DNA of 64,000 nucleotides from positions 49,350,501 to 49,414,500 of the forward strand of contig NC_077240.1 of NCBI RefSeq assembly GCF_947179165.1. Reading direction: 5' to 3'. How positions within the stretch are numbered: position 1 is the first letter of the stretch; every line of letters begins with the position of its first letter. Origin of the DNA: Solanum dulcamara. Lineage: Eukaryota; Streptophyta; Magnoliopsida; Solanales; Solanaceae. Below the pieces are notes generated by a model that did no database searches, was not told where the DNA came from, and worked only from the letters and a program-made list of their open reading frames with translations. Both the position numbers and the translations under genes were made by a program. Below are positions 1-10,830 of this stretch, one piece after another.

Positions 1-309
1 TCTTGGAACGTATATGAATTGATAGATCCAGGCCCCATTTTATCATATATATCTCCTTTTATTTCTAGTAGAGTCGGAATAGAGTCTAAGTTGATAGAAC
101 CATTTAAGGTAGCTACACCGATAGGAGAGTATATTAGATCAAAGCAAAAATATAGAAATTGTTTGATGGACATATATAGTCATCATACCTTGGAAAATTT
201 GATAGAGTTAGATATGAATGAGTTTGATGTTATTATAGGTGTGGATTGGTTATTATCTTGTTATTCTAACATTTATTATAGAGACAAAATAGTTCACTTT
301 CAATTCTAG
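1..309 (+). pseudogene. Element A unit 1: retropepsin-like protease remnant
   Basis: This is the aspartic protease that would process the Gag-Pol polyprotein. The active-site region reads LIDPG, followed by LSYISPF and the downstream hydrophobic stretch VIIGVDWL, the usual layout of plant gypsy RVP domains. The window begins just upstream, so the gag part of this unit is not visible. The frame stops at TAG right after a VHFQF motif; the same break is found in all four copies of this element. Between VATPIGE and SKQKYRNC the copy differs from unit 4 by small changes. Confidence 0.85.
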
Positions 310-1094
310 GGGAGTAAATTATAGAGTGGCTGGAGAATACGGCATCGCCGAGGGGTAAGTTTACTTCTTACCTCAAGGCAAGGAAGATGGTTAGAAAGGG
401 TTATATTTATCATCTGGTTCATGTTCCTGATTTGAAAGTAGAGGTACTGACTCTTCAGTCAGTTTTAGTAGTTAATGAATTTCCAGATGTATTCTTATAT
501 GAACTCCTAGGTCTTTCTATTGAGCGGGAGATAGAGTTTACTATAGAGGTATTGTCAGATATATCTATTCCTCCCTACAGAATGGCACCCATAGAGATAA
601 TCGAGTTGAAACAAAAACTGAAAGATTTGTTAGTAAAGGGCTTCATTAGGCCCAGCACATCACCTTGGAGTGCACCGGTACTATTCATCAGAAAGAAAGA
701 TGGGTCCCTTTCTCAGGATTGATGATTTATTTGACTAGTTGAAGAGTGCTAAGTGTTTCTCGAAGATAGACCTGCAATCAGGCTTTTATCAGGTATGGGT
801 AAAGGAAGTAGATATTTCAAAGAATGCATTTAGGACCCAATACGGGCATTCTGAGTTTAGGGTGATGTCTTTTGGGCTGACCAATGCTCCAGCAAAGTTT
901 ATGGATCTGAACCAAGTATTCAAGCCATTCCTAGACCTATTCGTAATTGTATTTATTGATGATATTCTGGTCTATTTACGATCGGAAGAGGGGCATGCAT
1001 ATCATTTGAGGATGGTACTTGAGGTTCTCCAGCACCAAAAGTTGTGTGCTAAGTTCTCTAAATGTCAATTTAGGTTGACTTCAGTAGCATTCTT
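310..1094 (+). pseudogene. Element A unit 1: reverse transcriptase remnant, truncated at the RT-gag joint
   Basis: The RT N-terminal part ([20 protein letters not shown]) is readable at 387-722, then the palm ([24 protein letters not shown] at 952-963) at 739-1090. About 65 bp that in the other units encode the MCIDYRK...KNRYP stretch are missing near 705. Instead of continuing to the RT thumb, the sequence switches near 1092-1097 into mid-gag of unit 2. The resulting chimeric reading frame runs on to 1287 and has no expected function. Confidence 0.85.
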
Positions 1095-1860
1095 ACATTT
1101 GAGGCAGAATAGAAGGAGTGTTCCAGATTATAGCCTTGAGTTAGATTCGTTGGTAAGACATGTGCCCAATATTGTAGCTGATATGGCTAATAGAGTGTAT
1201 CATTATGTGATGGGTCTGGATCGTTATTTGATTGATAGTTGTATGGTAATGGCCTATCTGCTGGGTATGGATATTGCTAGGGTATAAGCATATGCACAAA
1301 GGGTAGAGGAGCGTCACATAGGGCATCAGCCCGATGGAGATCGTGATAGAGGCCAATATAAGAGAGCTAGATCGGTTAGGTATTCTATTGAGTTTTGAGG
1401 TGGGAAGCCTCAACAGTACAGTAGATATTTTTCTCATTCAGCATAGAGTGCACCTCCACAGTTCACAAGCAGTTGATTCAATAGCACAGGGTATTTAGGA
1501 GTTGGTCAGATCTCCAAGGTTTTAGGTTTACAGATAACCAGGGGTTTGCGTCAGTCGAGGTCACCTTTGTCTCGGTGTTCTCATTATGGTAGGCCCCATT
1601 TTGGGGAATACTATTTTGCCACAGGATCTTTCTTTACGAGTGGCCATCAAGGCCATATTATGAGGGAGTTTCCATTCGGGTGTAATCTAGGTAGTGCGGC
1701 TCATCCTACTAGGTCAATTGCTGGTTCTTCTTCTTCGGTGGCTATGCGCTCTACACGGCAGGGTATTCATATATCAGCTGGCCATGGTAGAGGTAATGGT
1801 GGAGCTTCCAGTTCTAGCAGTCCCTCAAATCACATATATGCTTTGGCTAGGAGACAGGAT
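1095..1860 (+). pseudogene. Element A unit 2: gag C-terminal half and zinc knuckle remnant
   Basis: It starts inside the retrotransposon gag domain ([27 protein letters not shown]). It continues through a basic linker to a knuckle-like region near 1565-1670 (SRCSHYGRPHFGE, then SGHQGHIMREF). Several knuckle cysteines are lost: the first and last Cys of the CX2CX4HX4C motif are Phe, a change shared with the knuckles of units 3 and 4. In-frame stops occur near 1285 and 1396. A Ser-rich segment (ASSSSSPSNHIYAL) leads into protease. Confidence 0.8.
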
Positions 1861-2213
1861 CAGGAGGCGTCACCAAGTATGGTTACAAGTATATTGTTAA
1901 TTTTCTATCAGGATGTATATGCATTGATAGATCTAGGTTCTACCTTATCATATATATCTCCTTTTATTTCTAGTAGAATTGGAATAGAGTTTGAGTTGAT
2001 AGAACCATTTAAGGTAGCTACACCGATAGGAGATATATTATATCAAAGCAAGAATATAGAAATTGTTCGATGGACATATATAATCATCATACCTTGGCAA
2101 ATTTGATAGAGTTAGATATGAATGAGTTTGATGTTATTATGGGTATGGATTGGTTATCATCTTGTTATTCTAACGTTGATTATAGAGATAAAATAGTTCA
2201 TTTTCAATTCTAG
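1861..2213 (+). pseudogene. Element A unit 2: protease remnant
   Basis: The domain matches the other protease copies (LSYISPFISSRIGIE, LIEPFKVATPIGD). The catalytic triplet reads DLG rather than DPG, so the Asp is kept but the Pro is not. A small indel near 2036-2042 shifts the frame before the YRNCS...DIYSHHT region. The conserved part ends with the VHFQF-stop junction shared by all units. Confidence 0.8.
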
Positions 2214-3054
2214 GGGAGTAAATTATAGAGTGGCTGGGGAATACAGCATCGTCGAGGGGTAAGTTTACTTCATACCTCAAGGCAAGGAAGATGGTTAGAA
2301 ACGGTTATATTTATCATCTGGTTCGTGTTCATGATTTGAAAGTAGAGGTACTGACTCTTCAGTCAGTTTCGGTAGTTAATGAATTTCCAGATGTATTCCC
2401 ATATGAACTCTCAGGTCTTCCTCCTGAGCGGGAGATAGAGTTCACTATAGATGTATTTCCAGATACTCAACCTATATCTATTCCTCCCTAAAGAATGGCA
2501 CCCATAGAGTTGAACGAGTTGAAACAGCAATTGAGAGATTGTTTAGAAAAGGGCTTTATTAGGCCTAGCACATCACCTTGGAGAGCACCAATACTATTCA
2601 TGAGAAAGAAAGATGGGTTGCTACAAATGTGTATTGATTATAGGCAGGGTGACAATTAAAAATAGATATCCCTTTCCTAGGATTGATGATTTATTTGACC
2701 AGTTGAAGAGTGCTAAGTGTTTCTCGAAGATAGACTTGGGATCAGGCTTTCATTAGGTATGGGTAAAGGAAGTAGATATTTTAAAGACTGCGTTCAGGAC
2801 CCAATACGAGCATTATGAGTTTAGGGTGATATCTTTTGGGCTGACCAATGCTCCAGCAGAGTTTATGGATCTGAACCGAGTATTCAAGCCATTCATAGAC
2901 CTGTTCTTAATTGTATTTATTGATGATATTCTGGTCTATTTACGATTGGAAGAGGGGCATGCATATCATTTGAGGATGGTACTTGGGGTTCTCCAGCACC
3001 AAAAGTTGTGTACTAAGTTCTCTAAATGTCAATTCAGGTTGACTTTAGTAGCAT
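2214..3054 (+). pseudogene. Element A unit 2: reverse transcriptase remnant, truncated at the RT-gag joint
   Basis: It carries the pol linker ([17 protein letters not shown]), the RT N-terminus with a TAA near 2489 in place of a Tyr codon, the MCIDY region with a small deletion near 2643, and the palm with FIDD near 2916-2927. Like unit 1 it stops being RT at the sequence GCATTCT near 3055 and passes directly into gag of unit 3. Confidence 0.85.
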
Positions 3055-3730
3055 TCTATCATTTAAGGCAGAATGGCAGGAGTGTTCCAAATTATAGCCT
3101 TGAGTTTGATTCATTGGCGAGACATGCACCCACTATTGTAGCTGAATAGGCTAATAGAGTGCATCATTATGTGATGGCATTGGATTATTATTTGATTGAT
3201 AGTTATATGGTAATGGCCTCTCTTCCGGGTATGGATATTTCTAGGGTACAGGCATATGCACAAGGGGTAGAGGAACATCACAGAGGGGTCAGCCCGATAG
3301 AGATCATGACAGAGGCCAATATAATAGATCTAGATTGATTGGGTATTCTATTGAGTTTTGAGGTGGGCAGCCTTAATAGTACAGTAGATATTTTTCTCAG
3401 TCAACCCAGAGTGTACCTCCATAGTACACAGGTAGGAGATTCGATAGCACAGGGCATTTAGGAGATGGTCAGATCTCCAGGGTTTCAAGTTTACAGATAA
3501 GTAGGGGTTTACGCCAGTCGAGGCTACCTTTGTCTCGGTGTTTTCATTGTGGTAGGCCCCATTTTGGGGAATGCCATTTTTCAACAAGAGCTTTCTTTAC
3601 GTGTGGCCATCAAGGCTATATTATGAGGGAGTTTCCATTCGGGGGTAACCTAGGTGGTACAGATCAGCCTACTGGGTCAATTGCTTGTTCTTCTTCTCCG
3701 GTGGCTATACGCCCTACGCGGCAGGGTATT
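3055..3730 (+). pseudogene. Element A unit 3: gag C-terminal half and knuckle, cut by the insertion of B
   Basis: The gag part is recognisable from [20 protein letters not shown] near 3147, a frameshift in the 3270-3310 region and further stops follow. The knuckle at 3534-3640 reads CFHCGRPHFGEC and FFTCGHQGYIMREF, so the first half is better kept here than in units 2 and 4, while the second knuckle again has Phe for its first and last Cys. The segment ends at GGTATT, where element B begins. Its continuation is at 19482. Confidence 0.8.
3726..3730. repeat. Target-site duplication of element B, left copy (GTATT)
   Basis: GTATT directly precedes the TGTTATACCCC start of B's 5' LTR. The identical GTATT at 19477-19481 follows the last CA of B's 3' LTR. 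The flanks beyond resume the gag sequence of element A, as expected for a single integration event. Confidence 0.9.
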
Positions 3731-6632
3731 TGTTATACCCCATACTTTTGTACCTTAAAAGGTTCTTAAGCTTCTTAAAAGTCACCATGTGATCCATATA
3801 GTCTATAACACTACCAAACAACTCTAAGTAAGGGAGAATGTGATACCCCATAGTAGGGAAGATTAGAAATATGGTTATAAGAATCTGTAAGAAGTTAGAG
3901 GCCAAGTAATGAGTCATAGGACTTGACTTACATACATAATCTACCAACTTGAAAATCTTACATTCTTAAGCTACTTGAGTTCATACCAAGCTTACGTACA
4001 AAGGATTACATCAATTCGTAAAGTAAGACAAGATTATGAACCCACGATGAGGAACAGAGAGAGACATATGGCAGCATGAGAGAGTGCCACATGGAAACAG
4101 CTGGAAGTGCCATGTAAAAGTAGCTGGAGCAAGGGGGGTGTACCCCACCTGCCATATGATAGCCCCAGATTGGAGGAGGGGATGCGGTGGCCCAATGAGG
4201 GCTTAACACGTGTCACCACTTAGGGCTTAACACGTGTCACCATTTAGGGATTGACATGTGTCACCCCCTATAAGGTAGCCTATATATATATTATGATTCA
4301 TTCTTATCTACAACCAAAGTCATTCTTATCTACAAACTTTTAGAGAAAAAAAGAAGAGAAGAGAAACCTTGAGCTAGAGAAGAGAGAGCCATGGGTTAGA
4401 GAAGAAAAAGGGTAAGTTCTCTGATTTTATTCCGTGAATTAATTATATAGGGTATACCAAGAGGTTATGAAGGTGTTAGTAATATAAATTTATGGTTTCA
4501 AGCAGCCCCAAAAGGAAAGCAAACAGCCACAAAGTTTCAGCCGCGCTAGAAGAGCTTACAAGGCAAGTTTTGGCGAGTTTCGAACAAGGTAAGGCTTTCC
4601 CATTTAAATTTAAATTTACTATGTTGTTATGAGGTATATTAAATATCTTAAATGATGCTGGAAATGGAAAAATTGCATAAGGATGCTTGACGTTAGAAAC
4701 AAACTAAATAGAAGTTGTTATAGTCAAATCGAAGTCGAGTAGTGTGTTGTGATTGTGGTGCTGCGGTTGCAGCTGGTTGGATGGCGTTTTGCAGGGCTGG
4801 AAAGTTTTCTAAAAGGGGTGTGGGTACTTCTGATATCAGCCACATGACCCTCTATTTCGTATGGTTAAGGTTTTTACGAAACAAAGGTTAAAAACTCTAT
4901 TTTGGTATCCTAGTTTTGAGCGAGTTGGTTGGAGTTTATATTGTGTAAGGTTGAAGTGATTTTATTTTTATATATGCTTATGGTTGTTGTTGTTGGTTGT
5001 ATGTGGAAATTAAGTATGTAATTGGAAGTTTGTATAGGGCAAGTTATAGGAGAGATGCTATCCGATTTCCGATAACTTTGGAACTATTAATAAACTAGTC
5101 GAGGGAAATGGATAAGGAAACGATTCCTATGGATACTTGGTTGTAGAGTTGGAAATTGGAAAGTGAAACGTTATTAAACTTAGTATTGATTTCATGTTAA
5201 ATAGGTTCAAAAGACGACGAGGCGAACGTGGTTAAGAGTAATCCATAATAGGTATGTGAAGCTACCTTCTTTCTCTTGGCATATTTTTGGCATAGGTATG
5301 TAAAGCTACCCCTTCCTTTTCTTGGCATGTTTTGAGATAAGTATTACATAATGTAAGTTTTTGGGGTTATGCCATCCATAATTCTCCGAGCATAATTTAT
5401 GACTCTTATCTACTTCCTAATATTAGAAGTTCCATAATAATGGAGCTATGGCTCTCAAGTCGTCTACATGATGGAGGGTAGTAAAAATATGTGAAGCTAT
5501 GTTCCTTTCTTTGGCATGGTCTTTATGAAACAAATATATGATTTTTATATGCTTCCAAGTAAGTTACTATTCTTAGAGCCACTTGGATGGCCAATGTTTT
5601 AGATTTCCAAAGGTTCTATTTTGATGCAATCCATAGTAACATTCAAAAGGTACTTGATATGGCACTTGTCTTGATTTTTGAATGTTAGCTCATTTTTATC
5701 ATTCCATCGAGTCTCAAATATGATTTAAATTGCATTTCATTTTTTACTACTCTACTCGTGGATGCCTCAATGCTTTCTTCATTGAGCCCAGGCCAGGAAA
5801 TACCTGATCGTGCGTACTTCTCTATCTTATTTGTCGTGCCCCAATATGAGGGGGCAGGTACGCCTTGTATATGGGTTGTGGAGTTATATTGTGTCATGTA
5901 CACATATGTTGATGTCTGATGATATGATATGATATGTTACGGAGATATTCCCTACTCTGGAGTTATGTTGTTCTATGGTGCCGGTGATGGGATGGAGAAC
6001 ACGTTTTGTTCACTGTGTCCCCTAATAGGGTCGGATATGACATATGTTTTTCCGCATGCATTATTTGTGTTTATGATAAGTATTTTGACATTCTGGATAT
6101 TTTGCTCATTTTTTGCACATTCTGTTCTGGTTATGACTTAATTTATTACAGTCCATGCTTTACATACTTAGTATATTTTTCATACTGACCCTCTGTCTTT
6201 GGGGGATGAATTACATGCCCGTAGGTACAGACGTTTGGTTTGCTAATCCGCTTGCCTAGGACGTCCACTCTGCTGTTTGATACTGTTCTTTTATCTGGAG
6301 CCCTATTTTGTTACTAACTTTTCTGTTGCATATTTGTACACATTGGTTAAGGGTACGATGGGGCCCTGTCCCATCATATGATTAGTCTATCATTCTGTAG
6401 AGATCTGTAGACTTGTGTTGTGGGTTCTGTATATGTTCCATGGGTTCTGAATATGTTCTGGGCTTTTGTATTCCATGATGGCCTTATCGGCTTTTGTGTG
6501 CTATCTAGCGACCTCACTTGATCTCTATATCTATTTATTTTGCTAATATGCTAATATGCTAATTTGGGTTATGGGTACATATGGGTGTCAAACTCGGGCA
6601 CGAGTCACGGCCTATGGGGTTGGGTCATAACA
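3731..6632 (+). repeat. 5' LTR of element B (2.9 kb)
   Basis: It starts TGTTATACCCC and ends GGGTCATAACA, followed by AAAG and the tRNA primer site. A CACGTG cluster and TATA box lie at 4207-4290. The 3' half contains the sequence block with a C-run/G-run hairpin (6170-6235) seen in the other LTRs. No gene is visible in this stretch; the short open frames are chance. Confidence 0.9.
4205..4292 (+). promoter_or_regulatory. Putative U3 promoter of B: CACGTG motifs plus TATA box
   Basis: CACGTG cores lie at 4207-4212 and 4231-4236 with a near copy (CATGTG) at 4255. Each is in the context ACACGTGTCACC and they are spaced 24 bp apart. A TATATATATA run follows at 4281-4290. The same arrangement recurs in the LTRs of C, D and I. 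G-box/ABRE-type cores are bound by bZIP and bHLH factors; activity here is inferred. Confidence 0.55.
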
Positions 6633-6636
6633 AAAG

Positions 6637-6650
6637 TGGTATCAGAGTGG
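6637..6650 (+). other. Primer binding site of element B (initiator Met tRNA type)
   Basis: TGGTATCAGAGTGG lies four bases after the LTR end. It is complementary to the 3' end of plant initiator Met tRNA except for late mismatches. This site would prime minus-strand DNA synthesis. Confidence 0.85.
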
Positions 6651-7112
6651 TTCTTCCTTGGAGTGTCTACAGACCGGATCTAGTAAAGTCTTATTTATCG
6701 GTGTGTTGCACGCCACATCTATAAACAGGAGGCTACAGGATATTTAGGATGTTACCTTTCTTTCATATCTAAGATCGTGCGATAGATCCGAGTCATAGGA
6801 CAACTCCTTATATTAACCTTGGATGTTAACAAAAGGATGACAGCAACGGAAGGAAGTGACTGACGATATTGGAAGTCACAAGGCATGCAGGTAAGCAAAG
6901 GCACGAAAGATATCTATTGGGTAAGGTATTGAAGTAGAACTAAAATGTAAAGTTGTAAATTGAAAAGAAGAGTAGACAGAAAAGTGTAACAGGGGAAGTT
7001 CCAGTGGACGTACGAGGTAAGTCCATTTTCATACTGTTGATTGTGGGCGCCCTGTGTGGCTGAGGCACTGTTGGTATTTTCTGCGTGCAGGTTTGAGATA
7101 GTAAGAAATACA
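6651..7112 (+). other. Untranslated leader of element B, up to the C insertion
   Basis: No coding sequence is seen. The leader (tRNA-site-proximal block with ACAGGAGGCTACAGGA) matches the leaders of C (10831 onward), I (56808 onward) and, inverted, H (below 54847). It is interrupted at AAGAAATACA, exactly where C starts, and resumes at 16267 with ATACAGAGGAAACTC. Confidence 0.75.
7108..7112. repeat. Target-site duplication of element C, left copy (ATACA)
   Basis: ATACA precedes TGTTATACCCC at 7113. The same five bases follow the terminal CA of C's 3' LTR at 16267-16271. The uninterrupted sequence is visible in C's own leader near 11378-11392. Confidence 0.9.
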
Positions 7113-7444
7113 TGTTATACCCCACACTTTTGAACCATGACACGTGTCCCTAATCGTCTTGAAAGTAGACATGAGACCCTTATTGTCCACACACACCAAA
7201 CAACACTAAGGAAAGAAGATTGTGATACCTCGCGAGAAGGAAGGTTGAAAATAGAATCATAAGAATCCAAAAAGAGTTGGAGGCTAAGAAATGAGTCGTA
7301 GGACTCAATTTACCTATGTAAACCAATAAGTTAAGAGTCTTATACACTTAAGTTTCTTAAGGATATATCAAGCTTACGTAGTGCGGATTACATCGGCTCT
7401 TAAGATAAGATGAGATTACGAACCCACGGGGGAGAGGAGAAGGC

Positions 7445-7676
7445 GACACGTGGCAGCAAAAGGAGTGCCATGTGGCAGCCTAGGGAAGTACCACGTGTAA
7501 TAAGGTGACCCACCTGCTTGGGGTCAAGTAGGTGATCCACCTATTTGGGGGTGGGCCCCACCAACGACACGTGAAAGACTTGGAGGCTAAGGGTGGATAT
7601 GTGGCCCAATAAGGGCTTGACATGTGTCACCCTTAGGGGATGACACGTGTCACTTCCTAAGGAACCATATATATGT
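7445..7676 (+). promoter_or_regulatory. Putative U3 promoter of C: four CACGTG cores and TATA box
   Basis: CACGTG occurs at 7447-7452, 7492-7497, 7568-7573 and 7644-7649, with CATGTG variants between. TATATAT follows near 7668. This density far exceeds chance for a six-base palindrome in AT-rich DNA. The last core sits about 20 bp before the TATA box, as in B, D and I. Confidence 0.55.
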
Positions 7677-9864
7677 GTGTTAATGACTCTTAAGTCATTT
7701 GTATTCCAAAAAAATCAGCCAAACATGGAGAGAAAACATGAGAGGAAGAGAGTACTACGGCAGCCATGGTTCAAGAAGAATTAAGGTAAGTTCTTCACTT
7801 TTCTTCCGTGAATTAATTATATACAATGTTCCCTAAGTACGTGGATATGTATATATGTGTTTTATGATGTTTATGGAACCAAAACTTCAGCTTTACAATT
7901 GGAAATTTGGAAGAAAAAGAAAAGAAAAACGTTAAAGGGGCAAGAAAGGAGGGCTACGGGTTTGGCCCTTTTGGGGTAAGCTTCCGAGTTTCGTTCTGTG
8001 AATTAATTATTTTAAGAGTCCCTAAGTTGTATAATGTTTTTTATTAACATAAAATTTCAATTTGGGGCAGCGAATAAGTAACACAAACAGCCCGCTCAAT
8101 TTCAGCGCGTTTGGAGAAGTTCTGAGTTGCACTTTGACAATTTTGGCTAAATTCGGGTAAGGTAAGGTTTCTCCTTTAAATTTGGAATTTATGGTGTTAT
8201 TATGGAGTGTATTATACACCTTTTTTGTGGCTGTAAATGTGAAAACAGTATAGAAATGCTTGGCGTTGAAAACAATCCAAATTGTAGTCATTATAGTCGA
8301 ATTGTCGTCGAAGTAAGGCGTTGTTCTTGTGAGTTGCTGCTGCAGGGGTGTGATATGTTTTTGCAGGGCCTAAATATGTTCTAATGTGGTTTAGGTTGCT
8401 GATTTTTGAAGCTACATGACCCCTTGTTGCGTATAATTAAAGGCATTACAAAATAAGGGCTAGACGTCCTATTGTGATATCGTATTTTTGAATAAGTCGT
8501 TTGGAGTTTATGTTGTATATTGTTGGTGTGAATTGCTTAAACATATGTTGCAGGTTGTTTTTTGTTTTTGGTTGGCTGTAGGTCTTAGGGACCTAATAGG
8601 AAATTCGGATAGGGCACATTATAGGGGAGGTGCTGCCCAATTTTCGTTAACGCCTTAGGAAACTAAAGAACTAGTCGAGGAAACGACTAAGGAAATAGAT
8701 TCCATTAATACTAAGGTGTAACCTAAGATGCTGGAAAGTTAAGAAGGGTTGATATTCATATTACTTTTATGTTGGATAGGTTCAAAGGACGACAAGGCGA
8801 ACAGGATAAGGAATAACTCAGACAAGGTATGTGAAGCTTTCTTTTGGCATGTTTTTGGCATAAGTATGTAAAGCCTATATTGTTTCCTCTTTTGGAATGT
8901 CTTCAAGTTAAGTAAAGAATGATATGAGATTGAGGGTAAATCTACTCATAAATGCCAAGCGTAATTCACGGTTCTTCATTTACTTCTTGATGAAAGCACT
9001 CGTACGGTAATTGAACTAGGGCTTCTCAAGCCTTCCACACGTTAGGAAATGATGAGTATGTAAGGCTATCCTTCCCTTCTCTTTGTGTGTCTTAGTCATA
9101 AATATGATGTGTACATAACATGTGGGTACGAATCTACTCACGAATTTCTGAATATGATTCATGACCCCTACCTACTTCTGGAGGTGAAAGCTCCTATGCT
9201 AATTAACTTAGTATCTCTCACGATCTCCTAGATAATGGAAGGTAGAGGGTATGTAAAGCTAATTCCTTGCTCTTGGCATATACTTGATAGAAGTGCAATA
9301 TGTATATCTGCGTATGCGAGTGGGGATAATCCCATTCATAAGGCCCCGAGCATACCTCCTAATTCTTATCCATTGCTGAACACTAGGACGCCTACGATAG
9401 GTGAATTATTGTCTCTGAAACTCCTTTGGGATAGGCAGGGACAAACAGGTGAGTCCTACCCTTTCTTTCTTTTAACATGTCTTAAAGAAACTGATACATG
9501 ATACGAGCTCTAGAGTAAGTCCATTCTTAAGCTCCGAATACGCTATATGTCTCATATTCACTCCTTGGTAGGAAAACTCTCATCGTAGTTGAGCTACCTT
9601 CCCTGAACCGTCTATAGGTCAGTTAATAGTGGGACTTAGAGCTCCTATTCCTAAGGACTCTGTGATGACAGATGTTTATGATTTCCTTAAGCCGGGTGGC
9701 ATTGCCCTAAAATATGTCTATAATTCCTGAGACTTCACTTAATATAGCCCTAGTGGCACTCAAAGGGCACCTAAGATGATTATTATCCTGATCCACGAAC
9801 AATAATTCAGTATGATTACCCTAGTGAGTCTCAGATAATGATCTACCTATATATGATGATTATG

Positions 9865-10060
9865 ACACCGAGTCCTCTAATGGGATGGTACGGTATATGA
9901 TGATATGATTATAACACCGAGTCCCCTAGCGGGCCGGGTACGGTATATGATGATATGATGATAACACTGAGTCCCCTAATAGGCCAGGTACGGTATGTGA
10001 TGATATGATTATAACACCGAGACCCATACTGGGCCGGGTACGGTATGATATATAATGATA
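9865..10060 (+). repeat. 50-bp minisatellite in the 5' LTR of C, about 4 units
   Basis: Units begin ACACCGAGTCC, continue with GGGCCGGGTACGGTA, then an ATGATGATATGAT stretch, with a period near 50 bp. A related single unit is at 10133-10165. The 3' LTR holds one more unit than this one. Confidence 0.8.
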
Positions 10061-10816
10061 GATAGGCATGCATGTGAAAACATAATAATGTAATTGTAAC
10101 ATATGACACGATGCCGTATGCGATGACATAGTAACATCGAATCCTCTAGCGGGCCGGATACAGTATATGAAGATGGTGTACATGCCCTTATGTTATAATA
10201 TGCAGGTATAGGGCCTTATTAATTGTTATACTTGTTTCCTGCATCCCTATTTCAGTTGTTCTCTCAGTTATGATGCGTTATACTTTATATACTCAGTACA
10301 TATATCGTATTGACCCCCTGTTCCACGGGGGGCTGCGTTTCATGCCCGCAGGTACAGATGTCCATTCTGGAGATCCGTCAGCTTAGGAGTTCCTCTCATC
10401 TATGTTGGAAGTGCTTCACTGTTCTGGAGCCTAATTTTTGATACTAGTCACTTAATGTATATATTTGTACATTCAGGGGTACGGCAGAGGCCCTGTCCCG
10501 CCATATGTTATTGTTACTATTCCTAGAGGTCTGTAGACATATGGATGTGGGATGTTTGTGAGTTTGTTTCGATTGTGCCTATACGGCATTTTGTGAATAT
10601 ATTTATATTACAGTAGCCTTGTCGGCTTGCATTCCTTTATGTGCTATGAAATGAGTGAAAGAGGCCACACGTGCACGAAAAAGTTTTAACTCATTGGGGT
10701 TTGTGCGAGTAGTATCACCGTATTCATAGTTCAGTATGACTACAACTGATAGGTAGGTATACGGGGGTCCAGGTCGGACCCCAGTCGCGGCCTACGGGGT
10801 TAGGTTGTGACAAAAG

Positions 10817-10830
10817 TGGTATCAGAGCAG
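10817..10830 (+). other. Primer binding site of element C
   Basis: TGGTATCAGAGCAG lies four bases after the LTR end. The first 12 bases match the initiator Met tRNA complement exactly. Confidence 0.9.

Larger units (their letters stand above)
7113..10812 (+). repeat. 5' LTR of element C (3.7 kb)
   Basis: It runs from TGTTATACCCC to GGTTGTGACA and is followed by the primer site. It contains a CACGTG-rich promoter zone (7447-7675), a 50-bp tandem repeat (about 9865-10060) and the conserved C-run/G-run block near 10290-10350. The open frame at 9235-9501 recurs almost identically in the 3' LTR (14639-14905) simply because the LTRs are young; I see no domain in it. Confidence 0.92.

Noticed and set aside
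739..1287. A single 182-residue protein with RT and gag parts, as if a novel fusion
   Set aside because: The chimeric frame results from the tandem joint in a dead element; the same joint recurs with different frames in units 2 and 3.
6637..6650. Possible tRNA genes at TGGTATCAGAGC sites (also 10817, 34981, 44326, 54848, 56794)
   Set aside because: These are only the 12-14 bp primer sites next to LTR ends; no tRNA body is present.
9235..9501. 88-residue frame found twice (also 14639-14905), which might suggest a conserved protein
   Set aside because: The two copies are the LTRs of one young element, so their identity reflects recent insertion; no domain is seen.
9865..10160. Short regularly spaced repeats resembling a CRISPR array
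   Set aside because: The 50-bp units are contiguous diverged tandem copies without unique spacers, and the DNA is plant-like.
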